Below, piece after piece: positions 1 through 11,647 of a stretch of DNA of 64,000 nucleotides; position 1 is the first letter of the stretch, and each line of letters begins with the position of its first letter. The stretch is from Phlebotomus papatasi (taxonomy: Eukaryota; Arthropoda; Insecta; Diptera; Psychodidae): NCBI RefSeq assembly GCF_024763615.1, contig NC_077224.1, positions 51,780,712 through 51,844,711 on the forward strand, given 5' to 3'. The notes under the pieces were generated by a model, which was not told the DNA's origin, did not search any database, and saw nothing but the letters and a program-made list of their open reading frames with translations. The position numbers and the translations under genes were made by a program.

Positions 1-94
1 CATATTAAAGGATATACACGAAAAACATGTTCGACTAAAGTGTTGCCAGATTGGAAGAACTCTGTAAGGTGTTGAAACATTTTTCTTTCTGCAG

Positions 95-144
95 TTGCTG
101 TGATAAAATGCGATCAAAATCCATTGCTCGAAGATTCACTCAAG
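95..144 (+). CDS. candidate 50-nt internal exon, unidentified
   Basis: A strong 3' splice acceptor (a TTTTTCTTTCTGCAG tract ending at 94) precedes 50 nt that end in CAAG and are followed by a near-perfect donor, GTAAGT, at 145. Two reading frames are open. The one that ends on a codon boundary reads AVIKCDQNPLLEDSLK. I recognise no family. The sequence upstream of the acceptor is also open in one frame (1-74), but a 33-nt intron would be too short. The splice signals are the only evidence, and such pairs occur by chance in AT-rich introns. Confidence 0.25.
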
Positions 145-1462
145 GTAAGTTCAAAATTGAATTCAAGTGCACCACAAGCCCATGGTAGCTCTGTACAAGT
201 GTCCTTCCTGTTGGCATCTTTTTCTCCAATTCCGATGCCGACGGTATATTCAATTTCTAACACATCCTGCCTTTTATTCCGCTGTGTCATCATTGTGTTC
301 TAGAGAGGACACGAGTATGATCACAAAATTAAAAAACCCTTGGATTCATCTTTTTTTTTTGCACCCAAACATCTTCCTCTTTTCAATTGAAGATTTGTCT
401 TCAAATTTCTCATATTGTCTCTCTCCATTGTTGGTCCACGGAATGGCAATAAAAAGTGTGCATTCGACAAGATGCGGTCTCTTCTGGGGAGATAAGATAT
501 TCCATTTCCTCTGTCATGGGACCCCGAAAACAAGTGAATGGCAGAGATAATATTTGATTGTTCCTTCTCTTTTTTTATCCCAACTGCAGTTTCTGCCCTC
601 TTTCTTGCTCCTTCTTCACCTTTTCAATGAACAGGATATGTTTTGAGATAATTTTGGCACAACAGATTACATCCCGCTGATCTAACCTCAAAATGTCCAA
701 TAAGGACAGGAAGATTCGAATTTTAATGTGAAGGATATAAACTGTGTTATATGATTTTGCAGAGTGCTCGAAATTCAGTGAAACAAATATTGTCTATGAG
801 TTTGATATTAAGATTGACAGCCAGATTCTCTGATTCTTATCTCCCAGAATCTCCAAGAAAATCCAGTTTAATAAAAGCGCCATCTACCATTTTTTTTTAA
901 ATTTTATTTTGCTAATTCTTTAAATAAGGTCAAGAAATTGATAGTGAATCTATGTCTAATTATATTTTTTTATCTCGCTTTTTTAGACTTAAAATAGATT
1001 TCGTTCGTCAGAAATAATTATTTTATCTTGTAGAATGTGAGGAAAAGTGTAATTTTATATTTAACCCAAGTTATACATACAAATCCTTTAATAAATAATT
1101 TAACAAATTACATACAAAAACTTTTAATTGAAATAATTAAATTGAAGTAAATAGGTTTCAATTAGGAAAATCAAAGTTTTTATTCAATTTTCTGTTTCTA
1201 TTTTAGAACAGAACTATTAAAAATAAACAGGCGAATCGAAAACTAGGGAATAGCAGAACTTAAAAGTTTATAGTCACTAAAGTTTTCCGCAAAAATTGAA
1301 ATGAAAATTTTACGAGTGTTTTTTTCTTGGTTTGCCTTTTATATTGGATATTATAGAATTTTTTTAAAAACTGGCTGCTAAAATTATTTTCAGATTTATT
1401 ACACTTTTTAGCTAAATATTCTGTCAATAATTGATTTCGGAATTAGGTCTGAACGATCCCTG
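145..1462. other. AT-rich non-coding stretch
   Basis: No gene, RNA or repeat was recognised. Two overlapping frames near 167-550 stay open for 60-127 codons on both strands, but show no domain, splice context or composition change. From about 890 the sequence is very AT-rich. Confidence 0.5.
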
Positions 1463-1717
1463 CACTGAAAAAAAGAGGGTGCGATTAACGTTTTTTCTTC
1501 AGAACTTTAACACTTTTTAGGTATAAAAATATATCAACATTTTTTAATGTTAATTATACATCTTTTCAAGAGTAAAAATAACATGAAAAAGGGTAACTTT
1601 AAACCCTAATACACCTAAAAAGGGTAATATTTACACCGATTTTGGATCTACATATACTGCAGGGTAAAATTAACATTTCCGGAGAGTTATTTTAACTTTT
1701 TCGGATTTCTCTCAGTG
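1463..1717 (+). mobile_element. family A miniature element, copy 1
   Basis: The element starts CACTGAAAAAAAGAGGGTGC and ends CGGATTTCTCTCAGTG, so only about 7 bp are inverted at the tips (CACTGAR). The interior carries repeated TTAACATT and GGTGTAAA/TTTACACC-type motifs and has no coding capacity. Five other copies or pieces in this window align along the whole length. Cleaner copies are flanked by TA; here both flanks read TG. This is a non-autonomous DNA transposon, and its mobilising transposase is not identified by this copy. Confidence 0.85.
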
Positions 1718-2518
1718 TGAAGAACCCTTTAGATAGCTTGTTCAAAAAACTCTCATCATCTTTCTTTTGTGGTCATCTCTTTTAGGCCCTTATGAACTAG
1801 TCTTTATAAATTTCCTATGAATTTATGAAAGTCTCTTTTATAAAAATAATTAATAGGATAGCTAAGCGCCATATTGGTTGGCCACTTATCTCAGACTACC
1901 CCAAAACTGAAGTGAAGACAGTTTATCAGTTTCGGCGATAATAAAAAAACACAAATATGGATATAAAACAGATTCCGGAGTCCACTTACGTAGGCCTCAT
2001 TTTCTACAGAAACATTACATCGGATACAAAAATTTGCACGTGACTGCTCAGATGGAACTTTCATCTATTTCTTTTCACCGTTTGTAGAAGATATCATGCG
2101 GGTAAAAAGTTAATTTTATGCTATTTTTCTGTGACACTTGAAAAAAAAATTTTGCACTGCATTCTGACAGTCAATTAAGTGCTTGATTAGGTTTGATTCC
2201 CTCATAATCATAGGTATTGTAATCCTCGGATTTTCTCACAATTTGTAAATGTATCGTCAACCGTTAGCAGTACAGTAATATACCCCTTGATATCCTATAT
2301 TATATATAAAACGTATCCAAAAGCATAAATTATCACAACGGATTTTTCAATGATGTTTAAAATAGTGTTTATAAGATGAAGGTGAAAAGTAGGGGAATAT
2401 TGAAGGTCAAATTAATGACGCGAATGTTGACTTATAAGGTTTCCTCGGAGGTAATAACAAGCTACTTCTAATCGTTTGGCCCCTAAACTCTAAAGTAATT
2501 CTGGAAAATTTGTTTACA
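1718..2518. other. AT-rich non-coding stretch
   Basis: No supported gene or repeat. It lies between two oppositely oriented family A copies. Confidence 0.4.
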
Positions 2519-2759
2519 TGAGAGAAATCCGAAAAAGTTAAAATAACATTCCGGAAATGTTAATTTTACCCTGAAGTATTGATCCAAAATCGGTGTAAAT
2601 ATTACCCTTTTTAGATGTATTATGGGTTAAAGTTACCATTTTCCATGTTAATTTCCCCTTTGAAAAGATGTAAAATTAACATTAAAAAATGTTGAATTAT
2701 TTTTGCACCTTAAAAGTTCTGAAGAAAAAAAGTTAATCGCACCTTTTCTTTTCTCAGTG
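2519..2759 (-). mobile_element. family A miniature element, copy 2 (inverted)
   Basis: This is the reverse complement of the family A consensus. It opens with GAGAGAAATCCGAAAAAG and closes with TTTTCTTTTCTCAGTG. The right flank starts TA. The first few terminal bases on the left are mutated (ATGAGAG instead of CACTGAG). Confidence 0.85.
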
Positions 2760-2777
2760 TAGAAAAGTGATCCCTAA

Positions 2778-2974
2778 CACTGTAAAAATACATCAACATT
2801 TTTAATGTTAATTTTACACCTTTTTAATGATAAATTTTACATGAAAAAGTGTAACTTTAACCCTTAATACACCTAAGAAGCGTATAATTTACACCGATTT
2901 CGGATCAATAATGCAAGGTAAAATTAACATTTCCGGAATGTTATTTTAATTTTTTTTGGATTTCTCTCACAGTG
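2778..2974 (+). mobile_element. family A miniature element, copy 3 (internally deleted)
   Basis: It begins CACTGTAAAAATACATC and ends GGATTTCTCTCACAGTG. Compared with other copies, about 55 bp next to the left end (the GAGGGTGCGATTAAC part) are missing. It begins 18 bp after copy 2 in the opposite orientation, so the pair could fold into a long hairpin. Confidence 0.8.
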
Positions 2975-4959
2975 AAGGGAGGGAAGATGATACTGATCTC
3001 TCGGTGGATTTCGAGCTATTGAAATTGCTCAAAATTGCTTTTAATAAGTGTAAAAATACATTTAAAAACTCCCATTGTAGACCTAGTCACATGCAATTCT
3101 AACTCAATTGCGCGCAATTTGTCACACAGCGACTTCACTTCAAGCAATTCTAGTGGAAGATTGAACAAAAAAAATCAATGTCTGCAAGGTTCTGTCATGT
3201 GAAAAATCACGCTATAGCAGCATTAACAATTAAAAAGCGTCATTTTCTTTAAAATATTAATAAATTATTTATTCATATCTTGAGTGGTGGGCGCGAAAGG
3301 CTCCCATATACACTTTTTTTCCAAGAACCTTGCTGTTCTACTTTCATTATGCATTCCTCTCTCGCTCTTCTTATGTAAATTAAGTAAATCGATCATGTTG
3401 CCCAGCTCTTTGCCTCCTTGGCCACTTCATCGTTTTTAATTGCAATTTTGCCCATATCGCAAAATCTGTTACACGCATTGTGAGATTAAGTAACTTCTTA
3501 TCGTTCCTGACATTGGAGAACTTCCGATCCGACATGTCTTAATGACTCGAGACACAATCAATGGACATTCTATTGAGATTTGTTTGTACTAATCAATTCT
3601 GATGGGCGCCAGATAAATCCCAAAAATTCGCTGAGATAAGTTAATGTCGCATCTTTTGATTTGTTTAGACTTGTTTCGATTTGATCGGCCTATTTCAAAC
3701 TGGTTCTCATTTTAGATTGAGATGATCATTAACAATTGATTGATCGTCTTTTGTGGTGAATGGTGCAGTTTAAACAATTATTCTGGGAATTTCAAAGTTT
3801 CAAAGTGTCCATTGATAAGATAAGTGGAAGGATTATTCCCTATTGCAGTATATCCTTATGATATTCCGCACTATAACCTGCTTCAAAGATTAGTGTTTAA
3901 GTGTATGTGTTTTCCACCCTTAAACAAAATCTTCGTCATTGAATTCTCTACCATTTTCCCTATAATTCCATCATAATAGCAATAAAAGAAGAAAAATAGT
4001 GCACGAGAATTGTTAAAGTGTTCTCCCTACGTATTTGCATAGAAAATCATAGGCCTGAACTTGTAGTTTAAAAAAAAAAGTGAACATTTCAACGCTATAA
4101 ACATTGAAATTGGTTTAGAGGGTGAGGCCCCAACCTCGGCAAAAAAAAATATAGGAGCACATGGTAAGTTGGAGAAGGTGAAATGTGTGCAAATGAAATG
4201 ACTAAAAGAGAAGGCAAGCTCACGATGTAAATTTTCTTCTTTGGGTGACCAACCACGAGTGGAGAGTTTGAGTTGTGAAAGAGCTTCAATAGATTTCATT
4301 TGATGATAACAAGTTGACAACGGTTTGCATGACAAAGGAAACACATGCAAACTTTTCCGACCCTCACCGCCCCCACACCTCACAACTTCATTTCTTTCTT
4401 TATGCAGATCACGAGACATCACCAGAAGGAATGTAAATTACAAAAGACAGATCCTTTTTGCCAAAGTAACAATTCTCCAGGATCATAAACTGTTATCAAG
4501 AAAAAAAAGAACTGTATGAGCTTTTAGAGCTTTTACCCAGATAGCCCCAAATAATCGTAATATACTTACATGAGACGACTTAAAAGCTAAAATATATATA
4601 ACAGAAAATTGACCACTTGGCAATAAGGGGGTGTTGAATTAAAGAAAATTCTTCGTGTTCAAATGTATAAAATGCTAATCGGTCTTGTTGCAATGCCCAC
4701 ACGAATAGAGAATGATTGGGTTGCATGGAATTTCTTAAGTATTGTACCAGAGTTGGAATTCTTATAGATTTCTAAAGGACAGGGGTGTATAACTTTTAGA
4801 ACACTAAAGACTTTCTTGAACAGAATTCTATATTATTTGAATTATAAGCAAGAGGACTTAGGCTAATCGCATAAAGGACTTCTAATCAATGATCCTAATT
4901 CCTCAGTGTACGGGAGTTTGGAATAAATTATTATTTATATTTATATTTATTTTGATGTA
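2975..4959. other. unique-looking non-coding DNA
   Basis: No repeat or gene was recognised. Overlapping open frames around 4027-4519 (64-131 codons, both strands) show no domain. A pyrimidine tract ending in an acceptor-like GCAG lies near 4407, without a matching donor. Confidence 0.4.
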
Positions 4960-5174
4960 GGGGGAGGTGGGGCTATTTGAGCTGGGTGGCTACATTGTTA
5001 TACAATTTTTTGCCTATTCTTAAATAAAGCTAGGCCATACAAGTATTTTATTTAGATTCACAATTGTTTTGTCTATCCAAATTACACAATGTTAAAACCC
5101 AGTTTCCTTTAGAAATATGCGAAAAAACCGTATAACAATGTAGCCCCACTGCTCAAAGTAGCCCCACCTCCCAC
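4960..5174. mobile_element. family I TA-flanked miniature element, copy 1
   Basis: TA flanks both sides. The termini are GGGGGAGGTGGGGCTA and, on the right, TAGCCCCACCTCCCAC. The motif TAGCCCCAC occurs twice at the right end. An internal inverted part, TAACAATGTAGC, matches GCTACATTGTTA near the left end. A second copy lies at 62809-63015. It has no coding capacity. Confidence 0.8.
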
Positions 5175-5194
5175 TACTCGGTTATTTCTGTCAT

Positions 5195-5345
5195 TTTGTA
5201 CATTGTTAATTTTACAAATTTACTATACAGACAATATTTTGTGAAAAATATCCATTCAGACGACGCTTCAATCATTTGCATCGGGCGGAACTCGAACTCA
5301 GAACTGTCCAAGGACCGAACGCTCTTACCAATTGCACCGCGGATC
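5195..5345 (-). repeat. tRNA-derived SINE or tRNA pseudogene
   Basis: Read on the minus strand, a tRNA-like head has an A-box-like CAATTGGTAAGAGCG and a B-box-like GAGTTCGAGTTCC at normal spacing, so it resembles a decayed tRNA. The downstream part does not match the SINEs at 23215 and 57585, so it may be a separate SINE family or a lone tRNA pseudogene. The stems were not checked base by base. Confidence 0.5.
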
Positions 5346-5379
5346 CCCCAATTTGGAATAAATCTTCACTGCCAAATTA

Positions 5380-6400
5380 TACAGTCTAAATCGATCGCTC
5401 AGAAAAAGAAACGAATAACTCGCTGTAGGAAAATTTTACAGGAGAGCGATTTGAAGCTGAGATTTTACATATGTAGAGTATACACTAAGAAAAAACCTAA
5501 AAAAGTTAAAACAACTCTATGGCAGAGTTGAACTAACTCTACGAATATCGATGTAATTGTTACTCTTTTTCGTTGTACTTTTTAGTAAATAGAGTTGAAA
5601 CAACTCTTCATGCGAGTTGAATTAATTCGTCGTATATCGATGTAATTATTACTCTTTTTCGAAGTAAAATTTCATCTCGACTGAAGTATATGCTTATGTG
5701 TTTTCGTTTTAAGAATATACTTCAGTCAAGAAAATTTTCGTGTGACAAAGTTCATAAGGAACATCAACTAGAAATATGCTTGGCAGTGTTTCATTAAGAC
5801 ATGTGCGGGCATCATACGTGATATTTCGCTCTAAAATATAGGGAACTTGAGATCAAAAAATATTAATAAAAAAATTATAAAATAAAAAAAATAAAAAATA
5901 AAAAAACATAAAATTGCAAAATCTTTACATTTTGGGATTTGAAAGAGTAATTTTAACTCCAAAAAAGATTTTTTTTCACTCTTGGAACAAGTTATTTTAA
6001 CTCTTAAAACGAGTTATTTTCAGTCTTAAAAAGAGTTATTTACACTCTTTTGTCATGTAAATTTTAAGAAAAAAAGTTAAAACAACTCTTCCGAATAATA
6101 CACCTAAATAGAAGTAAAATCAACTCTAAAATATAGTTAATCGAAAATCACAACGAAAAAGAGTCAATTCAACATCGATTCGAGTAAGTTTTACTCGATT
6201 ATTTTTCTGAGTGTAGGATTTTTAAGATTCAAAATCTCTATAACTTTTGAAAATAAATATCTTTCAAGTATAATAATTACAGGAAAGGTAGGGGGCATAA
6301 AGAAGTATCGAAAAAGCGAATAAAACGATTTTTGTAAAAAATCGAGTTGTTCGACTTATATTCTGAATTATCGAAATACTCTCGAAGATCAACTTGAGTT
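5380..6400. repeat. repeat Z copy 1, interrupted by element B
   Basis: The parts on both sides of element B (about 5440-5482 and 6214-6390) align as one continuous sequence with 20480-20690. Shared blocks include GAGCGATTT, a GATTTTACAT segment, CTATAACTTTTGAAA and GAGTTGTTCG. The 20 kb copy is therefore the unoccupied version of this locus type. The origin of the repeat is unknown and no coding potential was seen. Confidence 0.65.
5483..6213. mobile_element. element B, TA-flanked, AACTCT/AGAGTT-rich
   Basis: It starts CACTAAGAAAAAACC, ends ATTTTTCTGAGTG, and is flanked by TA on both sides. Both end regions carry many short inverted AGAGTT/AACTCT motifs with a GTAATTAYTACTCTTTTTCG block, and the middle is A-rich. 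The interruption of repeat Z relative to its paralogue at 20.5 kb confirms insertion at a TA. The tips resemble family A, but the interior is unrelated. Confidence 0.8.
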
Positions 6401-6715
6401 TTTTGGTCCTCAGCTCCTAATTTACGCGTTTGCCGCCGTCTTAACATCGGTAAATAACCTCCGATATCAAACAGTGATAACGTTTGTACACTGGCTGGGT
6501 AAGCGTTCGTAGTATATTCCTCTAAGTCATTATTTAGTGATGTATTTTGGTAGAATACTTATTAAAATTCTTAGGAAAGGTTTGTCTTTTAAACAAAAAG
6601 TGAGTAACTGAAGACTAGAGAATGATATACTGAACCGTTTAGTCTTCAGATATGAAAAACGAATACAGCTCAGTTTTTTACAAAACTTCATTCTTGAAAA
6701 ATTACACGTTTTTTT

Positions 6716-7215
6716 TTGCTGTCACACGGTTTTTCCGCCTGTTCGTCTGTTTGTCCGTCTAGGCGATACCACCAAAACCATGTTTTTTTTTCAGAAATAC
6801 TGGAAAACGCGCTTTGGATATGTTTTAGAGGTTATCTAAGCGGGTATTTCGTTTTTATACGAAAATATCCTTGAATCAATATTAACGGTTTTTCAAGGTT
6901 AAAGGTTTTTAAGGTAATGGAGAGCGTATTTCTCAACCGAATGGAATCATATTTGGGCTCGGTGGAAATGTCTTGGAGTGTCTGACAAGCCTGAACTTAT
7001 TCTATTCGCTTTTTTTGTTAGGGGTCCATCTGGCAGATGATTGCCCCGTAATCCATTCGGTTATGAACAGGTAATAAAACGCTATTATACGGTAGTGAAC
7101 TTGTTCATAACCAACAACTAATTTTTATCCGAAATTATACTATATTACGGCTAAGTTATTTTAAGTGATGTTTTGAGTGAATTATACACCGGTTAAAATC
7201 AATTGTGAACTGGTA
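6716..7215 (-). repeat. dispersed repeat M, copy 1 (inverted)
   Basis: It shares ordered blocks with the repeats at 13620, 43840 and 57840. These include a GTCCGTCTGTTTGTCCG-like end, GGATATGTTTTAGAG, the AACGGTTTTTCAAGG block, and the region with repeated ACCGGTT-like words. No protein is visible. It is a long, degenerate interspersed repeat of unknown class. Confidence 0.6.
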
Positions 7216-7639
7216 AACTTAAAAAAAAATTTGCCCTGTAGGAAAACTCTATGAAATATTTGAATTCGTGATCACTACCATTTTCATCATGAATTGAACC
7301 AATAAAGATAACTTTAATTATATTGGTAAATGGTTTAAATGAATTAAAGTACTTTTTGAGGGATAGTATCTAAGTGCCGAGTTCAAACACCTTGTAAAAC
7401 CTGGGACTCTTCCTTGGAAGGCTTTACTACACTTTAACTTTGCACTTGTCCTTTATCAACATTGTGAAAATGATTGTCACACACTTTAACACTCTTATTT
7501 CTTTTTTAAACATTGCAACAAATTCAATTTAGGTCAATACAATTTTAATGGATAAGATACACATGAGAAAAAAGGGATGATAATTTTGATTTCATAAAAA
7601 TTTCCTGAACTAAAAGGTTTACAGAAAGCTTAAATAATC

Positions 7640-8140
7640 AAATTAGGTCAGTAAATAAATACAATTTGGTCTGTAAAATATCAATTTAGGTCAAACAATA
7701 AAACAATTCTGGTGAATAAATAACAATTTAGGTCAGTAAAAATTTGAGGTCATTGCGTCGGTCAATTTGGTAAATAAAAAATCAAAATTAGTTATTGAAA
7801 CTGATAAAATAGTAAAATTGTTAATTCAAATATTAATGTTCGTTTTTTAGGTGTATACTTTGGTCCCCTTCGCTTATCCAATCCAATTTTGGATAGACAA
7901 TATACCAAATTTGGGCGTTGGTGATATCAAATTTGGTCAGTGTAAAACTCAATTTTTGGTCAATAAAAAAATCAGTTTTGTTATGGTAAAAAATGGATCT
8001 TTCAAGTGAATAAATCATTTACAGATCAAAATAGAAAGCTTCAGTAACCAATTTCAATTTCCTGATCAAAATCTACTTCTTACTCAGACCAAAATTCACT
8101 TCTACTTACAACGAGGAAATTGATAAATTCGGTTGACATG
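7640..8140. repeat. degenerate tandem array of GGTCAGTAAATAAA-type units
   Basis: Units of roughly 25 bp related to AGGTCAGTAAATAAATACAA recur from 7643. They become more diverged and partly inverted toward 8140 (TTTGGTCAGTG, TTTTTGGTCAATAAAA). Similar words recur at 54380-54730. It looks like an old minisatellite. Confidence 0.55.
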
Positions 8141-8826
8141 TATTGTCCCTAAATCTAAAATATTTGCCCATAATTCCAGTATATTTTGGTACAGTGTGCT
8201 CCAAGTACATAGTAGAAATTAATTTGATTCTTGTTAAAGAAGAAAGAGTAAAAAATGGCTTTAATTAAGTTGCTGGCCATTTGCCAACTCAACTGTGCTG
8301 GAAATTTTCAGGAATATTATTGACGACTTTAGGCAATCTTCATCCATTTTAATTAAACCATTATCATTTTAATTATTGGAGCTTATGAGGAGATTTACTT
8401 TTGCTGGTATAATTTTCTTGAGAAAAGTTGTTTGTTGCATCTGTCACTCAATTAGTAAATTTCTGCTCTAAATTCTCATTCTCACACCCTCTTTTACTTA
8501 CTTTATGGTGACATTCTTGTGCTTTTCTTGCAGACTTTAACTCACATGGCATATTTTTATCACGCTCAGCTTTCTCAACAATTCACCAATCATTGAGTTT
8601 GAAATTTTAATTATCTCAATTGGAAATTTTCATTATTTTAATTTCTCTCTAAATGATAAAATTTATGTGGATCTTAATGACAGCATCAGCTCTCACAAGC
8701 GAAAGACATTTTTCAGTATTTGTCGAGGGGTTAACAATTACGGAGATTCAGTGTATAATTAAATATTATGCTGTGTCTTTCCGACAATATTATTAAATTT
8801 AATAATTTGAAAAGCCATCAGTATTA
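8141..8826. other. non-coding stretch with an acceptor-like site
   Basis: Nothing firm. A good splice-acceptor-like tract (GTGCTTTTCTTGCAG, ending at 8533) is followed by about 20 open codons and then a stop, with no donor. This is not enough to call an exon. Confidence 0.3.
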
Positions 8827-9026
8827 GGGGAGAATAGGGTAGAATTAGCCAGCAAATGACATTTTTCATTGCGTATAATTCGTACAACAAATTTTTGTAT
8901 CGGTCTGATAAATATTTCATTGAATAGGAAGGCAAATATTTTTTTTCGAATAAAATGGTTTCCTCAATATTCCGTCTAAAGAAAACTCTAACATGCTATT
9001 GTCTGATTGCTATTGTCGGTTTCCCC
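8827..9026 (-). mobile_element. family E TA-flanked miniature element, copy 1
   Basis: TA flanks GGGGAGAATAGGGTAGAATT at the left and TCGGTTTCCCC at the right. It aligns, reversed, with the copy at 33061-33280, including the AATTAGCCAGCAAAT, CTGATAAATATTT and AATATTCYKTCTAAR blocks. A further short piece (GGGTAAATTCAGCCAGCAAA) lies at about 9281. Confidence 0.75.
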
Positions 9027-10168
9027 TATATCGATATTTATCAATGTTATGAAATTTATTGATATTTTAAATAATTTATAGAGGAATGTAGGGCATTTTC
9101 CGTAGTTGATCTGTTTTTTCTGACACTGAATAGTAATTTTAGTCTTTTATCAGTATTTGAAAACGTTTATCTTAGAATATAATTGCCCATATTAGAAAAA
9201 GCTGGATTGTCATATTGATCCCACTTCTGAAGTATGCCACTCTAATTTTTGCACTTCTGATTCAACTATGGTCCAGACAGGGGTAAATTCAGCCAGCAAA
9301 TGAAGCTTTACCTTTGCAAATAACTTGTGAAAATTTCATAAAGTCAGTCTAATTTTATAAGTGAGACTAGGATATTGATAGTATAGTTCCATATAGTTTC
9401 TAATACCGTATAGTTCAAAACTCTACTCCCTGAACTGTTCTAGAAAGGTATATACAGTGGTGGAGATAAGTAGAAATTCACCGTATAATCCTTAAAGAAT
9501 CTCAACAAAAAAGAAGTCTCAAAATAAATTCATAAGTAGATCATAATGCCCTTTCATTCCAACACTAAAAATCGGCATTTTGATTTTTTACAATTATTTT
9601 TAGAATTATAATAGAATTTTGTTTTTTATCCGGAAATAAGTATAATTTCACTCAATAAATTTAGCGCTAGGCTACTTATTTTTGACCAATTTAAGGTTAA
9701 TATCTTTTAATAATTTTATTTTTTAACTTTAATTTATTAAACTTAAGCATTTTATAAGCATTTATTAAGCATTTTATAAACTTTCACATTAATTTTTACC
9801 GAAATATCATGTGGAAAATGTTTAATGAACAAAAATTAAGAAAAATTAAAGTCTTGAAGGCGATGAATCTTAGGAATTAAGGAAACACCTAGGTCCTATC
9901 TGATAATTTGTCAATATATTCGCCAAATATGGCTCTTAAGATATTCCAAGGGTCGAAAGTCTTCTGTTGTTAGAAATCAAAAAAATTCTTGCCTCTTACA
10001 GTGTTGCTTTTCAGTGAAAAAATGACATTTCTGCCAAAAATTTGATTGTAAGACGATGCTTGTTGCTCAGTTTGGTTATTTAATTATGGTTTGCCCTAAA
10101 ATCGTATTCGTAAGTAACTGTGGGTTATCGTAACATGAAAACTAAAAATCGTCAGAATAAAGACGTTT
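9027..10168. other. non-coding, with one Tc1-like tip
   Basis: At 9454 the sequence CAGTGGTGGAGATAAGTA follows TA, as Tc1-like termini often read. Related ATAAGTA/TACTTATTT words recur to about 9690. No second terminus and no transposase motif were found, so it is at best an element fragment. Confidence 0.3.
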
Positions 10169-10331
10169 AACAGTTCGATCAGCATAAGATGTTTGGCTCT
10201 ATTTTAGTGGTTCAAAGTTAGTTTTATGGATGAAAATGAATGATAGGTCTAGCTTTTATTTTGTTTTTTGTATGAAAACTAACTTTGAATCACTAAGATT
10301 GAGCCAAACATATTATGTTGATCGAACTGTT
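10169..10331. repeat. foldback sequence with ~57-bp arms
   Basis: The left arm (10169-10225: AACAGTTCGATCAGCATAAG onward) is repeated in inverted form at 10275-10331 with a few mismatches. The arms surround a loop of about 50 bp. Transcribed RNA would form a long hairpin. It is either a palindromic miniature element or a hairpin-RNA source; nothing in the sequence decides which. Confidence 0.8.
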
Positions 10332-10471
10332 AGAGTGATTAGATCGAATTTTAGAGTGCGATCAGATGAGATTGTTACATAGGAGTTACAGTTAGTCCCG
10401 GGATTATGCACATTTTCGGGACCGAAAAAAACCCGTGAAATGATATTACGCATCGAGAAAATTTGCATGCC

Positions 10472-10796
10472 CACTGGTAAAAATAAAAGGGTCAAATTGA
10501 TTCAACTGGTAAAAATGAAAGGATCAACGAGGATCCTTTGAAAGTGTCCCTGTTTTGACACTTATTTACCTCCGGAACAAGCGAACAGAAACAGTGATAA
10601 AGTCATCTTTGATGTTCGCTCAGATGAAAGAAATATGATATCAGTAATAAGTTCGTGATAAAACATAATCTAACGTGAAAAATTTGCATATAAAATTTTA
10701 AGAGACACTAGTTATCCTTTCAAAGGTTCAAATAAGATCCATCCTTTTGAAAAGGATGGAGTATAATCTAATTTGATCCTTTAATTTTTACCAGTG
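10472..10796. mobile_element. family Q miniature element, copy 1
   Basis: It begins CACTGGTAAAAATAAAAGG and ends CCTTTAATTTTTACCAGTG, an inverted repeat of about 20-25 bp. A second copy of the left tip (AACTGGTAAAAATGAAAGG) sits at about 10507, suggesting a partial nested or tandem copy. GGATCC/AAAGGAT words recur inside. The flanks do not show a clear TA duplication. The other copy is at 26197. Confidence 0.75.
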
Positions 10797-10969
10797 CCCA
10801 TAGGAGTTTTCTTTTGAATAAATCGGCCGTAGAACGAAGTGTGCGTGGCCAGAATTCTTCAATAAATGGTAAGAATATTTTAAAAAAAATTACCTTAATA
10901 AAAGAAATTAAAGTTTTATTCAGAAAAAGGATCACAGTGTTATAAAATTTCCCGCTTCGCAACATAGTA

Positions 10970-11201
10970 GGGTAAAGTGATATAATTTGGAATTAGTGTT
11001 ACAATTTGGACAATTCGCCGGTACAAGTTGGACATGGCTTTTTTCTTGATAAATACAGTACAAAATTTGTTTTTAAGCACAAGCAACCAAATTATAAAAC
11101 TAAAGCATTAAAAATATACAAATAAAAATGAAATACTAAATTTATCAAGACAAAAAGCCCTGTCCAAATTGTACCATTGTCCAACTTGTACCACTTTACC
11201 T
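10970..11201. mobile_element. family H TA-flanked miniature element, copy 1
   Basis: TA flanks GGGTAAAGTGATATAATTTG and a right end reading GTACCACTTTACCT. The motif TACAAGTTGGACA (or its complement) recurs at both ends, and long internal arms contain CTTGATAAAT/ATTTATCAAG. Two other copies lie at 32770 and 40409. It has no coding capacity. Confidence 0.85.
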
Positions 11202-11410
11202 TATACATTCAGGCGTATTTCAAAAATGATTTCATAAATTGACTTCCAATGGTAGGCAAACTTGTATAATTGTATGTGCATAATTCCGTCAGTTGCATTA
11301 CCTCGATATGCAAAATGCCGGGACAGAGTGTATTGACCCAGAGCTGAAGCTTTTTATCGCTAGAAATACCGAATTATCCCAGAAAAAGAACCATGTCTCC
11401 AGCATCCCTG

Positions 11411-11647
11411 TTCTTGTCCCTCGGTGCCCGGGATCAGGAATATTAGGGACAGAACGACTGATTAAATATCTGTCCTTTACTAAGAAAAGCCATTTATTTT
11501 CTAAGCTCAAACGAATTCATTTATTAAAGTCAATACCTGTGAGTATTCTCTGGGATGTACAAAATTCTGTAACAATTCCTTGGCTCTTTGAAATAATGCC
11601 TCAAAGTCAAAACATGAAAAAGTGTCCCAATCTTCCCCGGTCTCCCC
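11411..11647 (+). mobile_element. family C fragment (right half only)
   Basis: It aligns with the right half of element C (about 15845-16058). Shared blocks are AAAGTCAATACC, CTCAAAGTCAAAACATG, AAAAAGTGTCCCAA and the terminus CCCCGGTCTCCCC followed by TA. The left terminus is missing. An open frame across 11293-11658 is a chance product of this repeat. Confidence 0.75.

Noticed and set aside
5195..5345. Functional tRNA gene on the minus strand
   Set aside because: A- and B-box-like words are present, but I could not form a clean acceptor stem. A SINE head or pseudogene is safer.
7640..8140. Regularly spaced direct repeats resembling a CRISPR array
   Set aside because: Units are degenerate, spacing is irregular, units run into each other without unique spacers, and the sequence is clearly eukaryotic.
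8519..8600. Terminal exon after the acceptor-like TTTTCTTGCAG
   Set aside because: Only about 20 open codons to a stop, no recognised protein sequence and no upstream partner exon.
9454..9690. Complete Tc1-like element beginning CAGTGGTGGAGATAAG
   Set aside because: Only one terminus could be found and no transposase motif is readable nearby.
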